Positions 1 through 6,424 of a DNA stretch of 7,811 nucleotides are shown here, piece by piece; position 1 is the first letter of the stretch, and every line of letters starts with the position of its first letter. A model generated the notes under the pieces. The model was given only the letters and a program-made list of their open reading frames with translations, was not told the origin of the DNA and did not search any database. The stretch spans positions 1 to 7,811 of the forward strand of contig QMUB01000046.1 of the NCBI GenBank assembly GCA_003663695.1. Direction: 5' to 3'. A program made the translations under genes and the position numbers. This stretch comes from Thermococci archaeon. Lineage in GTDB: Archaea > Methanobacteriota_B > Thermococci > Thermococcales > Thermococcaceae.

Positions 1-495
1 ATCCAAGTCCATAAGCTCTTCCACTAGCCTCATGTAGTATTGGTTCGTGAATAGGGACCCTGTCGTGTAGCATATGGCTCCCTGAACTTCCGCCCCCACC
101 TCTTTAACCTTCCTGATGGCGACCTTCATGTTTCTGACGTCATTGAGGGCATCAAAAACTCTAAAAATGTCGATTCCATCCTTATAGGCGAGTTCAACAA
201 ATTTCTCGACGACATCATCGGGATAATGCTTGTACCCAACAACATTCTGCCCTCTAAGGAGCATTTGAAGTTTTGTCCTCTTGATCCTCTCGCGAATGAT
301 CCTGAGTCTTTCCCACGGATCTTCTCTCAAAAACCGCATTGCAGCATCGAAAGTGGCTCCTCCCCAAACTTCCAGGGAATAAAATCCTATGTTGTCCATT
401 TTTTCCAGTATGGGGAGCATGTCCTCCGTTGATAATCTTGTGGCAATTAGGGACTGATGAGCATCCCTAAGGGTCGTATCAATGATCTCAACCAT
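1..495 (-). CDS. oadA: Biotin-dependent carboxyltransferase, oxaloacetate decarboxylase alpha / pyruvate carboxylase subunit B type (N-terminal part)
   Basis: I translated this reading frame by hand; 165 codons are present and the frame stays open to the left edge, so the C-terminal part is missing. The N-terminus reads MVEIIDTTLRDAHQS, the hallmark of the HMGL-like TIM-barrel carboxyltransferase family. Asp11 of TLRDAHQS corresponds to the family's metal ligand. Further conserved blocks are GFYSLEVWGGATFD (about residues 37-50), LRGQNVVGYKHYPDD (about 80-94) and DIFRVFDALND (about 107-117). Family members move CO2 between biotin and pyruvate/oxaloacetate, so the enzyme either decarboxylates oxaloacetate or forms it. 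The N-terminal part cannot separate OadA from PycB, and a C-terminal biotinyl domain, if any, lies outside the window. The ATG at 495 has a GAGGTGA ribosome binding site five bases upstream (501-507). A biotin ligase gene lies about 1 kb away. The family is secure; the symbol is tentative. Confidence 0.88.
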   Translation of the reverse strand, partial: MVEIIDTTLRDAHQSLIATRLSTEDMLPILEKMDNIGFYSLEVWGGATFDAAMRFLREDPWERLRIIRERIKRTKLQMLLRGQNVVGYKHYPDDVVEKFVELAYKDGIDIFRVFDALNDVRNMKVAIRKVKEVGAEVQGAICYTTGSLFTNQYYMRLVEELMDLD

Positions 496-528
496 ATCTC
501 TCACCTCAATTAGATAAATTGGATACCT

Positions 529-544
529 CATATATAGGGCTTTC
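529..544 (-). promoter_or_regulatory. Candidate promoter of the carboxyltransferase gene
   Basis: On the minus strand a GAAAG element (540-544) precedes a TATATATG box (529-536), matching the archaeal BRE/TATA layout. The box lies about 34-41 bases upstream of the ATG at 495. Initiation about 25 bases downstream of the box would leave a short leader that still holds the GAGGTGA site. This suggests that the gene is transcribed separately from fba upstream. Called by eye only. Confidence 0.55.
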
Positions 545-560
545 TGCACATTGATGTGTA
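545..560. repeat. Imperfect inverted repeat next to the carboxyltransferase promoter
   Basis: TGCACAT (545-551) and ATGTGTA (554-560) form two seven-base arms with one mismatch and a two-base centre. The repeat directly abuts the BRE-like element at 540-544 on its upstream side, where an archaeal activator could bind. It could instead be a weak hairpin at the 3' end of the fba transcript, or chance. Confidence 0.35.
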
Positions 561-577
561 AGAATGGACATCACGGT

Positions 578-591
578 GAAAAAGGAAAATC
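578..591 (-). terminator. Candidate T-rich terminator of fba
   Basis: Shortly after the fba stop codon the minus strand reads GATTTTCCTTTTTC. Runs of T on the non-template strand are the usual intrinsic termination signal in Thermococcales. There is no clear hairpin and none is needed. The signal is modest because the T runs are interrupted. Confidence 0.4.
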
Positions 592-597
592 AAAGGG

Positions 598-1446
598 TTA
601 AAGGAGCCCCTCTGCCTTTGCAGCTTCTTCTGGCTCTTCATTTTTGTGGATAACCCTTAAAAGAGCTCTAATCATTGGCTCCGGGTTTTCTCTCTGGAAA
701 ATGTTTCTTCCAACAACGGCACCGCTTCCTCCTGCCTCGATAACATTGTAAACCACATTGAGGAACTCCAATGGATTCTCAGCTTTAGCTCCCCCACTTA
801 GGAGGACGGGAACTCCCGATGCAGCATCAACAACCTTGGCAAAGGTTTCCTTCGAGCCCGTCCAGTATGTTTTGATCATATCCGCTCCCATTTCTGCTGC
901 AGCCCTTGCACCATACATAACAACGCGATAATCTTCCTTCTTGCCATACTTCTCATTGATATATGGCCCACGTGGATATGAGAATTGAACAACAGGATAT
1001 CCAAAATCGTGGGCTATACTTGCCACTTCTGCAAAGTTCTTCATCATTACGTCCTCGTAAGGGGAGCCCCAGTAAACGGTTGCCGCAACAGCATCGGCAC
1101 CTAGCTTGATTGCATCCTCAACGAAGCCCAGGGGAGTCTGGAGAAATTGATCCTCCTTTGGTCTCAGATTCGTTTTGCTTGTTAGCTTGACCATCAAGCC
1201 AACATCCTTTCCGTGGAACTGTTTCCCGGCTATTCTTGCAATTCCGGGAAGCGTCATTATCCCATCTATTCCTGCCCTTATGACCTTCTTCAGGATCACA
1301 TTTGGATTGATGTGCTCCCATGTACCTTCGAAGTCTGTGGGGCCGTGCTCAAAGCCATGATCCATTGCAAAAATAAGTGCCCTTCCATCCCTCCTAAAAA
1401 ACCTCCTCAGACGTCTTTGAATACCAACCTGGTTGTATGCTTCCAT
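598..1446 (-). CDS. fba: Archaeal class I fructose-1,6-bisphosphate aldolase
   Basis: The product is a DhnA-family (archaeal class IA) aldolase, a cytosolic TIM-barrel enzyme that reversibly splits fructose 1,6-bisphosphate into glyceraldehyde 3-phosphate and dihydroxyacetone phosphate in glycolysis and gluconeogenesis. From the ATG at 1446 it is 282 residues, almost the length of the P. furiosus enzyme, and the N-terminus [20 protein letters not shown] aligns with it. Visible landmarks are [10 protein letters not shown] (27-36), the general acid/base Tyr157 in SYPRGP (Tyr146 of the T. tenax enzyme), the Schiff-base Lys192 in [11 protein letters not shown], and the phosphate-binding blocks [11 protein letters not shown] and [16 protein letters not shown] at 1455 would add three residues, but it lies within the ribosome binding site AGAGGTGA (1452-1459), so the ATG is preferred. 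The gene diverges from birA, and a TrmBL1/Tgr-type motif overlaps its start region. Confidence 0.96.
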   Translation of the reverse strand: MEAYNQVGIQRRLRRFFRRDGRALIFAMDHGFEHGPTDFEGTWEHINPNVILKKVIRAGIDGIMTLPGIARIAGKQFHGKDVGLMVKLTSKTNLRPKEDQFLQTPLGFVEDAIKLGADAVAATVYWGSPYEDVMMKNFAEVASIAHDFGYPVVQFSYPRGPYINEKYGKKEDYRVVMYGARAAAEMGADMIKTYWTGSKETFAKVVDAASGVPVLLSGGAKAENPLEFLNVVYNVIEAGGSGAVVGRNIFQRENPEPMIRALLRVIHKNEEPEEAAKAEGLL

Positions 1447-1448
1447 CC

Positions 1449-1466
1449 TATTCACCTCTGGTGATA
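1449..1466 (-). promoter_or_regulatory. TGM-like operator (TrmBL1/Tgr glycolytic motif) overlapping the fba ribosome binding site
   Basis: The minus strand reads TATCAC-CAGAG-GTGAAT-A. The Thermococcales glycolytic motif recognised by TrmBL1/Tgr is TATCAC-N5-GTGATA, so the first half-site is perfect and the second matches at four of six positions (10 of 12 overall). It lies downstream of the candidate fba TATA box, over the expected transcription start, which is the repressing position in this regulon. Part of the second half-site is also the Shine-Dalgarno GGTGA, so the partial match may be a by-product of translation signals. Confidence 0.45.
1452..1459 (-). promoter_or_regulatory. Ribosome binding site that sets the fba start
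   Basis: AGAGGTGA on the minus strand ends five bases before the ATG at 1446. The upstream in-frame GTG (1453-1455) lies inside this site and cannot be its start codon. Confidence 0.75.
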
Positions 1467-1480
1467 CATTACTCTTGGGG

Positions 1481-1495
1481 AATTTAAACTTTACC
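1481..1495 (-). promoter_or_regulatory. Candidate BRE/TATA promoter of fba, possibly shared with birA
   Basis: On the minus strand GGTAAAG (1489-1495) followed by TTTAAATT (1481-1488) resembles the BRE plus TATA box of Thermococcales. Transcription would then start near 1460, leaving a leader of about 15 bases. The core TTTAAA is a palindrome, so on the plus strand AATTTAAA could also serve birA, with a start near 1510. No A-rich BRE is visible on that side, and TTGTAAAATA (about 1500-1509) is another weak choice for birA. Confidence 0.5.
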
Positions 1496-1541
1496 GTTAT
1501 TGTAAAATAGCCCCATGTCTAAAGTATGTCTGGGTGAGATG

Positions 1542-2285
1542 ATGATAGGAGTATCCACCAAAATCCTGGGTAGAAAAATAATCTACTTTCAGGAAATTGA
1601 TTCTACAAATGAATACGCTAAAAGGATAGCTATGGAGGAAGAGGAGGGTACTTTAATAATTGCGGATGTTCAGAGGAAGGGGCATGGACGGAGGAGCAGG
1701 GAGTGGGCATCCCCCAGAGGGGGTATATGGATGAGCGTGATCCTAAAACCAGATGTGCACCCACGGCATCTCATCAAAATAGTATTCGTGGGGGCAGTTG
1801 CAGTTGTTGAAGCGCTCGAAGCTTTGGGAGTCGAGGCGAGGATAAAATGGCCCAATGATATTTTGGTCAACGGAAAGAAGATATGCGGGATTCTCGCTGA
1901 GGGAAAATACTCGGAGAGTAAGGTGGATTACATCATTCTTGGAGTCGGGCTCAACATCAACGTGGATAAAGACGCGCTCCCTCCCGAAGCCACCTCTTTG
2001 AAGGAGATTCTGGGAGTTGAACTGCCGCTGATGGATGTCTTTAAAGTCTTGATAGGCAAGCTGGAGCACTGGTATGGCATCTTCAAGAGACAGGAACATG
2101 ATATACTTTTCAACAGATGGAGGTCCCATGCAATTCTTAACCGGAAAGTTAGGATACTCTCGGAGGAAGGAGAGTTTGAGGGCATAGCCTGGGATGTTGA
2201 TGAGGACGGTGCGCTCATTGTCGAAACTCCTGACGGCAAAATGGAAAAAGTAATATATGGGGATGTATCATTAAGGTATGCCTAG
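1542..2285 (+). CDS. birA: Biotin--protein ligase (BirA family, without a DNA-binding domain)
   Basis: The enzyme makes biotinyl-5'-AMP from biotin and ATP and transfers biotin to the lysine of a biotin carrier domain. With the ATG at 1542 the product has 247 residues and starts MIGVSTKILGRKIIYFQE, collinear with the P. horikoshii ligase as I remember it. Landmarks are the nucleotide/biotin loop GHGRRSREW (47-55; Arg50 corresponds to P. horikoshii Arg48), KWPND (102-106), the catalytic Lys113 in KICGIL, GVGLNIN, and a small C-terminal SH3-like domain ending VIYGDVSLRYA. No N-terminal helix-turn-helix precedes the catalytic domain, so unlike E. coli BirA it should not act as a repressor. ATGs at 1515 and 1539 are in frame; GGTGAG (1533-1538) sits too close to 1539 and fits 1542 best. 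Its likely substrate is the carrier working with the carboxyltransferase at the left edge. Confidence 0.94.
   Translation: MIGVSTKILGRKIIYFQEIDSTNEYAKRIAMEEEEGTLIIADVQRKGHGRRSREWASPRGGIWMSVILKPDVHPRHLIKIVFVGAVAVVEALEALGVEARIKWPNDILVNGKKICGILAEGKYSESKVDYIILGVGLNINVDKDALPPEATSLKEILGVELPLMDVFKVLIGKLEHWYGIFKRQEHDILFNRWRSHAILNRKVRILSEEGEFEGIAWDVDEDGALIVETPDGKMEKVIYGDVSLRYA
2243..2258 (+). promoter_or_regulatory. Candidate internal promoter for the transporter gene, inside the birA 3' end
   Basis: GGAAAAAG (2243-2250) followed by TAATATAT (2251-2258) has the archaeal BRE/TATA form. Initiation about 25 bases downstream would fall near 2280, just at the birA stop codon, giving a leader of about 40 bases before the GTG at 2321. 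The bases also encode birA codons, so chance is possible. Confidence 0.4.
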
Positions 2286-2300
2286 GACATCCCTAGACAT
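2281..2300 (+). repeat. Short tandem direct repeat at the expected transporter transcription start
   Basis: CCTAGGACAT (2281-2290) and CCTAGACAT (2292-2300) repeat with an 11-base period, close to one DNA helical turn, between the birA stop codon and the transporter ribosome binding site. It may be an operator for the transporter gene; no known regulator is recognised. Confidence 0.3.
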
Positions 2301-2320
2301 AACTGGGGAGGGGAGTACAC

Positions 2321-3598
2321 GTGGGAATACTTAAGAGCTATTTGGAGTATCCTATTTTGAGGAAAATATTGATAGGTTTGATTTTGGGAGCCATCTACGG
2401 TCTGTTTGTAGGAGCTATAGGACATCCGGGAGCAGCGACTGCCATAAGACCCCTTGGGGATCTTTTCATAAGGCTGCTAAAGATGTTAGTGATGCCAATT
2501 GTTCTGGCATCCCTGGTAGTGGGTGCTGCAAGCATAAGCCCAGCAAGGCTTGGAAGAGTTGGTGTTAAGATAGTGGTCTATTACCTCCTAACCTCAGCGT
2601 TTGCAGTGTTCTTTGGTTTGGTGATGGGAAACCTATTCAAACCGGGTCTCGGTCTGCAGCTTGGAGCAGGGGAAGGTAAGGTAATTCAAGCTACAAAACC
2701 CTCTTTAGTTAGCACACTGCTGAACATCGTTCCAAAGAATCCATTCTCATCTCTGGCAAACGGGCAGGTGCTCCCAACAATATTCTTTGCAATAGTGCTT
2801 GGAATTGCTTTGAGCTATCTCATGAACAGCAAGGACGAGAGAATAAGGACATCCGCGACAACTCTCTTTAAAGCCTTCGATGGTCTTGCAGAGGCAATGT
2901 ACAAGATTGTTGGAGGAGTTATGCAGTATGCACCTATAGGTGTTTTTGCATTAATCGCCTACATCATGGCAACCCAAGGAGTAAAAGTCGTCGGACCTCT
3001 GGCAAAAGTTACACTGGCGGTCTACATAGGCCTTGTCCTTCAGATAGGCATTGTTTATGGAATACTCTTAAAGTTCTTTGGCATAAACCTGATAGAATTC
3101 CTTGGCAAGGCAAAGGACGCCATGATCACCGCTTTTGTCACTAGGAGCTCAAGCGGCACCCTGCCCGTAACGATGAGAGTCGCTGATGAGAACATGGGCG
3201 TTGATAGGGGAATATACTCCTTTACACTTCCACTGGGAGCCACCATAAACATGGATGGAACGGCGCTGTATCAGGGTGTCTGTGCCCTCTTCATAGCCTT
3301 TGCAATTGGACAGCCTCTACCCCTAAGCCAGCAGCTCGTTATAGTAATCACCGCCGTTCTGGCTTCCATTGGGACTGCAGGAGTTCCCGGAGCTGGAGCT
3401 ATAATGCTTGCCATGGTTCTCGAGAGCGTTGGTCTTAAACTAGAACCCGGAAGTGCTGTAGCTCTAGCTTATGCGATGATACTTGGAATTGATGCCATAC
3501 TTGACATGGGAAGAACAATGGTCAATGTAACAGGTGATCTAGCAGGAACAACAATAGTTGCTAAAACCGAAGGAGAGCTCGATGAGAGCAAGTGGTGA
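2321..3598 (+). CDS. gltP: Sodium-coupled aspartate symporter, GltPh/GltTk-type (DAACS family)
   Basis: The product is a 425-residue integral membrane protein of the glutamate transporter family, the same length as GltPh of P. horikoshii and very similar to GltTk. Family members are homotrimers that import L-aspartate with three sodium ions by an elevator movement of the transport domain. Visible parts are the hydrophobic helices, the conserved [20 protein letters not shown] segment, the hairpin-1 serine motif RSSSGTLP (275-282), the TM7 sodium motif NMDGT (310-314), the hairpin-2 region [13 protein letters not shown], and the TM8 block Asp391, Asp395, Arg398, Thr399, Asn402, Asp406. Arg398 equals the GltPh residue that selects acidic substrates, so aspartate is favoured over neutral amino acids. 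The GTG start is supported by GGGGAGGGGAG (2305-2315) and by collinearity with GltPh. It lies 35 bases downstream of birA and converges on rps3ae. Confidence 0.96.
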   Translation: MGILKSYLEYPILRKILIGLILGAIYGLFVGAIGHPGAATAIRPLGDLFIRLLKMLVMPIVLASLVVGAASISPARLGRVGVKIVVYYLLTSAFAVFFGLVMGNLFKPGLGLQLGAGEGKVIQATKPSLVSTLLNIVPKNPFSSLANGQVLPTIFFAIVLGIALSYLMNSKDERIRTSATTLFKAFDGLAEAMYKIVGGVMQYAPIGVFALIAYIMATQGVKVVGPLAKVTLAVYIGLVLQIGIVYGILLKFFGINLIEFLGKAKDAMITAFVTRSSSGTLPVTMRVADENMGVDRGIYSFTLPLGATINMDGTALYQGVCALFIAFAIGQPLPLSQQLVIVITAVLASIGTAGVPGAGAIMLAMVLESVGLKLEPGSAVALAYAMILGIDAILDMGRTMVNVTGDLAGTTIVAKTEGELDESKW

Positions 3599-3612
3599 CT
3601 TTCCACATATTT

Positions 3613-3626
3613 AGAAAAGAAAAAGG
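3613..3626 (-). terminator. Oligo-T terminator after rps3ae (end of the rps15 operon)
   Basis: On the minus strand CCTTTTTCTTTTCT follows the rps3ae stop codon immediately, within the 29-base convergent gap. It is a typical Thermococcales T-tract terminator and would end the rps15-nuclease-pcc1-rps3ae transcript. Confidence 0.6.
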
Positions 3627-3627
3627 A

Positions 3628-4230
3628 TCAAGCCCTTGGTTCTTCAAGGACTTTTATTTTTCTTATTTCTGCCCTCTTAATGGGGTATATCTTCTTAACC
3701 TCCCTGGCTATCTCCGAGGCTATCCTTCCTTGAACTGACTCTAAAACAAAGTCAGCGTAGTTGAGCTCCTCAGCCTTCCTGTAGATTATATCCTTTATTA
3801 TCTCTCTGATAGCTTTTTCCTGGCTTGTCTGGATTCTTCTTATTGCAACTGCCATTCCCATAACTCTGAGCTTGTAGCCATCCTTTGTTGTCACATTGAA
3901 TATCCCATCGATCCTGGTGGTTCTCCTCCTAACGAGGCTCCTGATGTAGCTCCTTGAGAGTTTGTGACCAACGAATTTTGTGTAGGCATTTTGACCTTTA
4001 ACGTCATATATCTTGAAGTAAAGTTTAACTTGTCCCCTTGTGAAGTCTCCGGTCAAATCTTTGAGCGTGGTTTCGATGATTCTCCCCTTGACCTTCTCTG
4101 GATCATCAGCGGGAGTTAGTCCTATTTCTCTGCTTCCAAAAAACTCTGGAGCGTAAACTACGAACCATTCTTTCATTTTCCACTTATCTCTTGCAGCGGC
4201 AGCCTGCCTCTTAGACTTTGGTCTTGCCAT
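3628..4230 (-). CDS. rps3ae: 30S ribosomal protein S3Ae (eS1)
   Basis: This is the archaeal/eukaryotic small-subunit protein eS1, found at the platform near the mRNA exit. From the ATG at 4230 it has 200 residues, normal for Thermococcales. It has a basic N-terminal tail ([20 protein letters not shown]), then [56 protein letters not shown], and the closing [19 protein letters not shown], all matching the T. kodakarensis protein as I remember it. A GTG at 4236 would add two residues, but it belongs to the ribosome binding site GGAGGTG (4236-4242), so the ATG is chosen. The start lies inside the 3' end of pcc1 (20-base overlap), implying translational coupling. It is the last gene of the minus-strand cluster. 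Part of its 3' coding end doubles as a T-tract for the opposite strand. Confidence 0.96.
   Translation of the reverse strand: MARPKSKRQAAAARDKWKMKEWFVVYAPEFFGSREIGLTPADDPEKVKGRIIETTLKDLTGDFTRGQVKLYFKIYDVKGQNAYTKFVGHKLSRSYIRSLVRRRTTRIDGIFNVTTKDGYKLRVMGMAVAIRRIQTSQEKAIREIIKDIIYRKAEELNYADFVLESVQGRIASEIAREVKKIYPIKRAEIRKIKVLEEPRA
3651..3670 (+). terminator. Candidate T-tract terminator for the transporter gene, embedded antisense in rps3ae
   Basis: The plus strand reads CTTTTATTTTTCTTATTTCT about 53 bases past the transporter stop codon. The intergenic gap itself has no plus-strand T run. On the other strand these bases encode the lysine/isoleucine-rich EIRKIK end of S3Ae, so either the coding constraint or termination could explain them. 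Confidence 0.45.
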
Positions 4231-4492
4231 TTTCACACCTCCAATTTCCCTCTAGGGTTACCTCTTCGGCAATCTTGATTGAAAACACCAAATCATCCAT
4301 AGCCACTATAAAGCTTTCAATCTCACCTAGGTATTTAACTTTTGTTATTACCTTCCCTTCTTCCGAATATGTTTTGAAATTTAAGTTTTTTGGAAGGTTC
4401 AAATTGTCAACTTCCACGGCATCGGCTATAGCCCTCGCAACATCCAAGTTCCCATAATCCCACGTTATAGAGGCACTGGCCTTAATCTTCAT
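4211..4492 (-). CDS. pcc1: KEOPS complex subunit Pcc1
   Basis: The 93-residue product matches archaeal Pcc1, the small dimerising subunit of KEOPS (with Kae1, Bud32 and Cgi121). KEOPS transfers the threonylcarbamoyl group to A37 of ANN-decoding tRNAs (t6A). The fold is visible as an initial strand ([12 protein letters not shown]), a helix with the typical [12 protein letters not shown] pattern, two strands ([19 protein letters not shown]) and the conserved [19 protein letters not shown] helix. The ATG start overlaps the nuclease stop codon as ATGA (4489-4492), and AGGAGG (4500-4505) lies seven bases upstream. Its own 3' end runs 20 bases into rps3ae. The call rests on size, motif pattern and the helix after ESFIVAMDD; the family is divergent, so I am less certain than for its neighbours. 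Confidence 0.85.
   Translation of the reverse strand: MKIKASASITWDYGNLDVARAIADAVEVDNLNLPKNLNFKTYSEEGKVITKVKYLGEIESFIVAMDDLVFSIKIAEEVTLEGNWRCENGKTKV
4236..4242 (-). promoter_or_regulatory. Ribosome binding site that sets the rps3ae start
   Basis: GGAGGTG on the minus strand ends five bases before the ATG at 4230. It lies within the last codons of pcc1 and includes the GTG that a longest-frame call would use as the start. Confidence 0.7.
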
Positions 4493-5925
4493 TCGCTCGC
4501 CTCCTGCTCATTTTTACTTTTGATCTGCTTTTCAAGTGCCCTATTTATAAGCTCCGCGAACTCCTTTATCCTGCTCTTTGGAAACCTTATCCCTGCTGCT
4601 ATCGCATGTCCTCCTCCTTCGCCTCCAAGGATTGGTGCTACTTCTCTCAGGGCTTCTCCAAGATCATAACCCTTTTTCAAAGCTCTTTCCGTTGTCCTGG
4701 CTGATGCTTTAACGAGGCTGTCGTCCTCTTCGCTATCCGCAACTATAATAACGGGCTTCTCGGGGTTTGCTAACTGGGAATTTATAGCCATATTGGCAGC
4801 TATGCCTACCATAGTGTCCTTGATGCTCTTCCCTGCATAGAAGACATAAACATGCTCCTTTTCCATAACACTGCTCCAGTTTTGGATCAGGTATTTCCTT
4901 GCATCAATCTGCTCCTTTTTGTACTCATCAACGAGCCTCTGTGCCTCTTTAAATGCTCCCTCATCTCCCATGCATATGGCAACTCCAAGGGCCCCCGCGT
5001 TTAATCTCCCCGTAGCATTCAAAAGGGTTGCAAACTCCCTTGCCTCGTGCCTCGGATCTCCTTCGGGATACAGCTTTATGAGGACGACATCTCCTATGAG
5101 TTTGTCAATATCCTCCTTTGGAGCTTCGTTCTTTATGAGCTGAATCACGAGGGCATCGTGGAGTTTTTTCTTCTCTTCCTCCCTCAGCTGCCAGTACTTC
5201 ATGTCCGGGTCAAACCCCTTGCTCCTCAGGAACTCAATGGCATTCCTGATATCTCCCGTTATCCCTGGTATCTCGGGATTTGATGCATATGCAAGCATTT
5301 GGGCGAGCGTCCTCGTCTCCCTTCCAAAGAGTCTAAGCTCCTTTCTAACATCTATCAAATCCATTTTCTTTGCTTCTTCTATTATGTCCACGTTCATACC
5401 ATGGAAAGTTCCATCTACCTCTTGCATGTCTCCGACTGCGCCTACGAGCGCTAGGTAGCTCAAGTCCCTGTTCTTTTTATTCATTGCCTCTGCAACGTAA
5501 TATGCAACTCCCGAGCCGCTCAAATCTCTAACGCTGTTGGCACCGTGGAGCGTGGGATTTATTAGGATATGGCTGTCGTTCGTGATTTCCCCGTCCTCGG
5601 GGGGATGATGATCAGCTATCACTACCGTTGCACCTTCCAGATGCTCTTCTATCAGGTTTATGGAACCGCTTCCCAGATCGGAGAAGACATAGATTTTCTG
5701 CCTTTCCTGAGCGAGCCCTTCTATTATATCCTCACTGAGCTGTTTCACAATACTTAGATGAAACTGAGCACCTTCCCGGGCAATGGCTTTTGCGAGGATA
5801 GCACCTGCCGTGATTCCATCCGCATCCCTATGTGAAATTATGCGTATAGTGTGCCCTAACTCAATGTGCATCTTAATTAGCTCCGCTCCTTCGCGAACCT
5901 TTTCCAAGAAAGCATTCTTATCCAT
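4489..5925 (-). CDS. DHH/DHHA1-family nuclease, archaeal RecJ-like (GAN, GINS-associated nuclease)
   Basis: The 478-residue product is a DHH phosphoesterase of the archaeal RecJ group. Its size and context fit the T. kodakarensis GAN and P. furiosus RecJ proteins, single-strand exonucleases; GAN binds the GINS complex of the replicative helicase. All metal-binding motifs appear intact: HRDADG (32-37), FSDLGSG (81-87, Asp83), DHHPPEDG (105-112), [13 protein letters not shown] (136-148), GDMQ (165-168, Asp166) and, after a helical insertion, the C-terminal DHHA1 motif [12 protein letters not shown] (434-445). An active manganese-dependent nuclease is therefore expected rather than a Cdc45-like inactive scaffold. 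The ATG at 5925 follows AAGGTGA (5930-5936). The gene starts 30 bases after rps15 and overlaps pcc1 by four bases, so the three are probably co-transcribed. The exact orthologue (GAN versus another RecJ-like copy) is inferred from context and length. Confidence 0.92.
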   Translation of the reverse strand: MDKNAFLEKVREGAELIKMHIELGHTIRIISHRDADGITAGAILAKAIAREGAQFHLSIVKQLSEDIIEGLAQERQKIYVFSDLGSGSINLIEEHLEGATVVIADHHPPEDGEITNDSHILINPTLHGANSVRDLSGSGVAYYVAEAMNKKNRDLSYLALVGAVGDMQEVDGTFHGMNVDIIEEAKKMDLIDVRKELRLFGRETRTLAQMLAYASNPEIPGITGDIRNAIEFLRSKGFDPDMKYWQLREEEKKKLHDALVIQLIKNEAPKEDIDKLIGDVVLIKLYPEGDPRHEAREFATLLNATGRLNAGALGVAICMGDEGAFKEAQRLVDEYKKEQIDARKYLIQNWSSVMEKEHVYVFYAGKSIKDTMVGIAANMAINSQLANPEKPVIIVADSEEDDSLVKASARTTERALKKGYDLGEALREVAPILGGEGGGHAIAAGIRFPKSRIKEFAELINRALEKQIKSKNEQEASE

Positions 5926-5955
5926 CTAATCACCTTAAATGAAAGGGAAGAGAAA

Positions 5956-6411
5956 TCAGCGAACTAAAAGCTTGGCTGTTTCTGGATCGTATCTCCACTT
6001 TGCTGGGAGTTTGCCCGTTTTTCTGTAATACTTTACAAGTCTTCTGATTTTGCTCTCAATTAGGTGTAACCCCCTCTTTGAGTGGAGATCCTTAGGATGC
6101 TCTTCGAGATGTCTCCGTAGGTTAACGGCCTTTCTGATTAAGAACATTAAATCCTCTGGAATTTCTGGTGCCAAATTATTCTCCTCAAGTATCTTGGTTA
6201 TCCTCTTCCCCGTAATGAGCCTAACACTCGGGATTCCATATTGATCCCTTAAAACAGTACCAATCATGGCACTTGAATAACCCTGCTTTGCAAATTGAAT
6301 TACTAAATTCTCAACCTCTTCGGCTGTATATTCCACCCATGTTGGTGGAGCGGTCCTTGGTGGTCTCTTTGAACCCGATTTTCCTCTCTTGTACGTGTGC
6401 AACCTTACCAT
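5956..6411 (-). CDS. rps15: 30S ribosomal protein S15 (uS15)
   Basis: From the ATG at 6411 the product has 151 residues, the archaeal/eukaryotic long form of S15 with an N-terminal extension. S15 is a primary binder of the 16S rRNA central domain. Recognisable blocks are [110 protein letters not shown] and the end [11 protein letters not shown]. An in-frame ATG at 6426 would add five residues, but GGAGGTGA (6417-6424) lies between the two ATGs and is spaced properly only for 6411. It is the first gene of the cluster with the nuclease, pcc1 and rps3ae. Its leader can form two adjacent hairpins, one of which covers the ribosome binding site. Confidence 0.97.
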   Translation of the reverse strand: MVRLHTYKRGKSGSKRPPRTAPPTWVEYTAEEVENLVIQFAKQGYSSAMIGTVLRDQYGIPSVRLITGKRITKILEENNLAPEIPEDLMFLIRKAVNLRRHLEEHPKDLHSKRGLHLIESKIRRLVKYYRKTGKLPAKWRYDPETAKLLVR

Positions 6412-6416
6412 TATTT

Positions 6417-6424
6417 TCACCTCC
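6417..6424 (-). promoter_or_regulatory. Ribosome binding site that sets the rps15 start
   Basis: GGAGGTGA on the minus strand ends five bases before the ATG at 6411. Its GGTGA part (6417-6421) can pair with TCACC just upstream (6427-6431). Confidence 0.8.

Noticed and set aside
226..432. Plus-strand open frame of 68 codons
   Set aside because: It lies antisense to the carboxyltransferase frame, which has clear family motifs; the product shows no recognisable pattern.
1743..2129. Minus-strand open frame of 128 codons within birA
   Set aside because: Antisense shadow of a well-supported gene, with no promoter or family features.
2321..3598. Transporter considered as a C4-dicarboxylate carrier (DctA)
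   Set aside because: The length, the RSSSG and NMDGT motifs and close similarity to GltPh/GltTk favour a sodium/aspartate symporter; sequence alone does not fully exclude other acidic substrates.
4489..5925. DHH protein considered as a catalytically dead Cdc45-like factor
   Set aside because: All the aspartate and histidine metal ligands of motifs I-IV and the DHHA1 GGGH motif are present.
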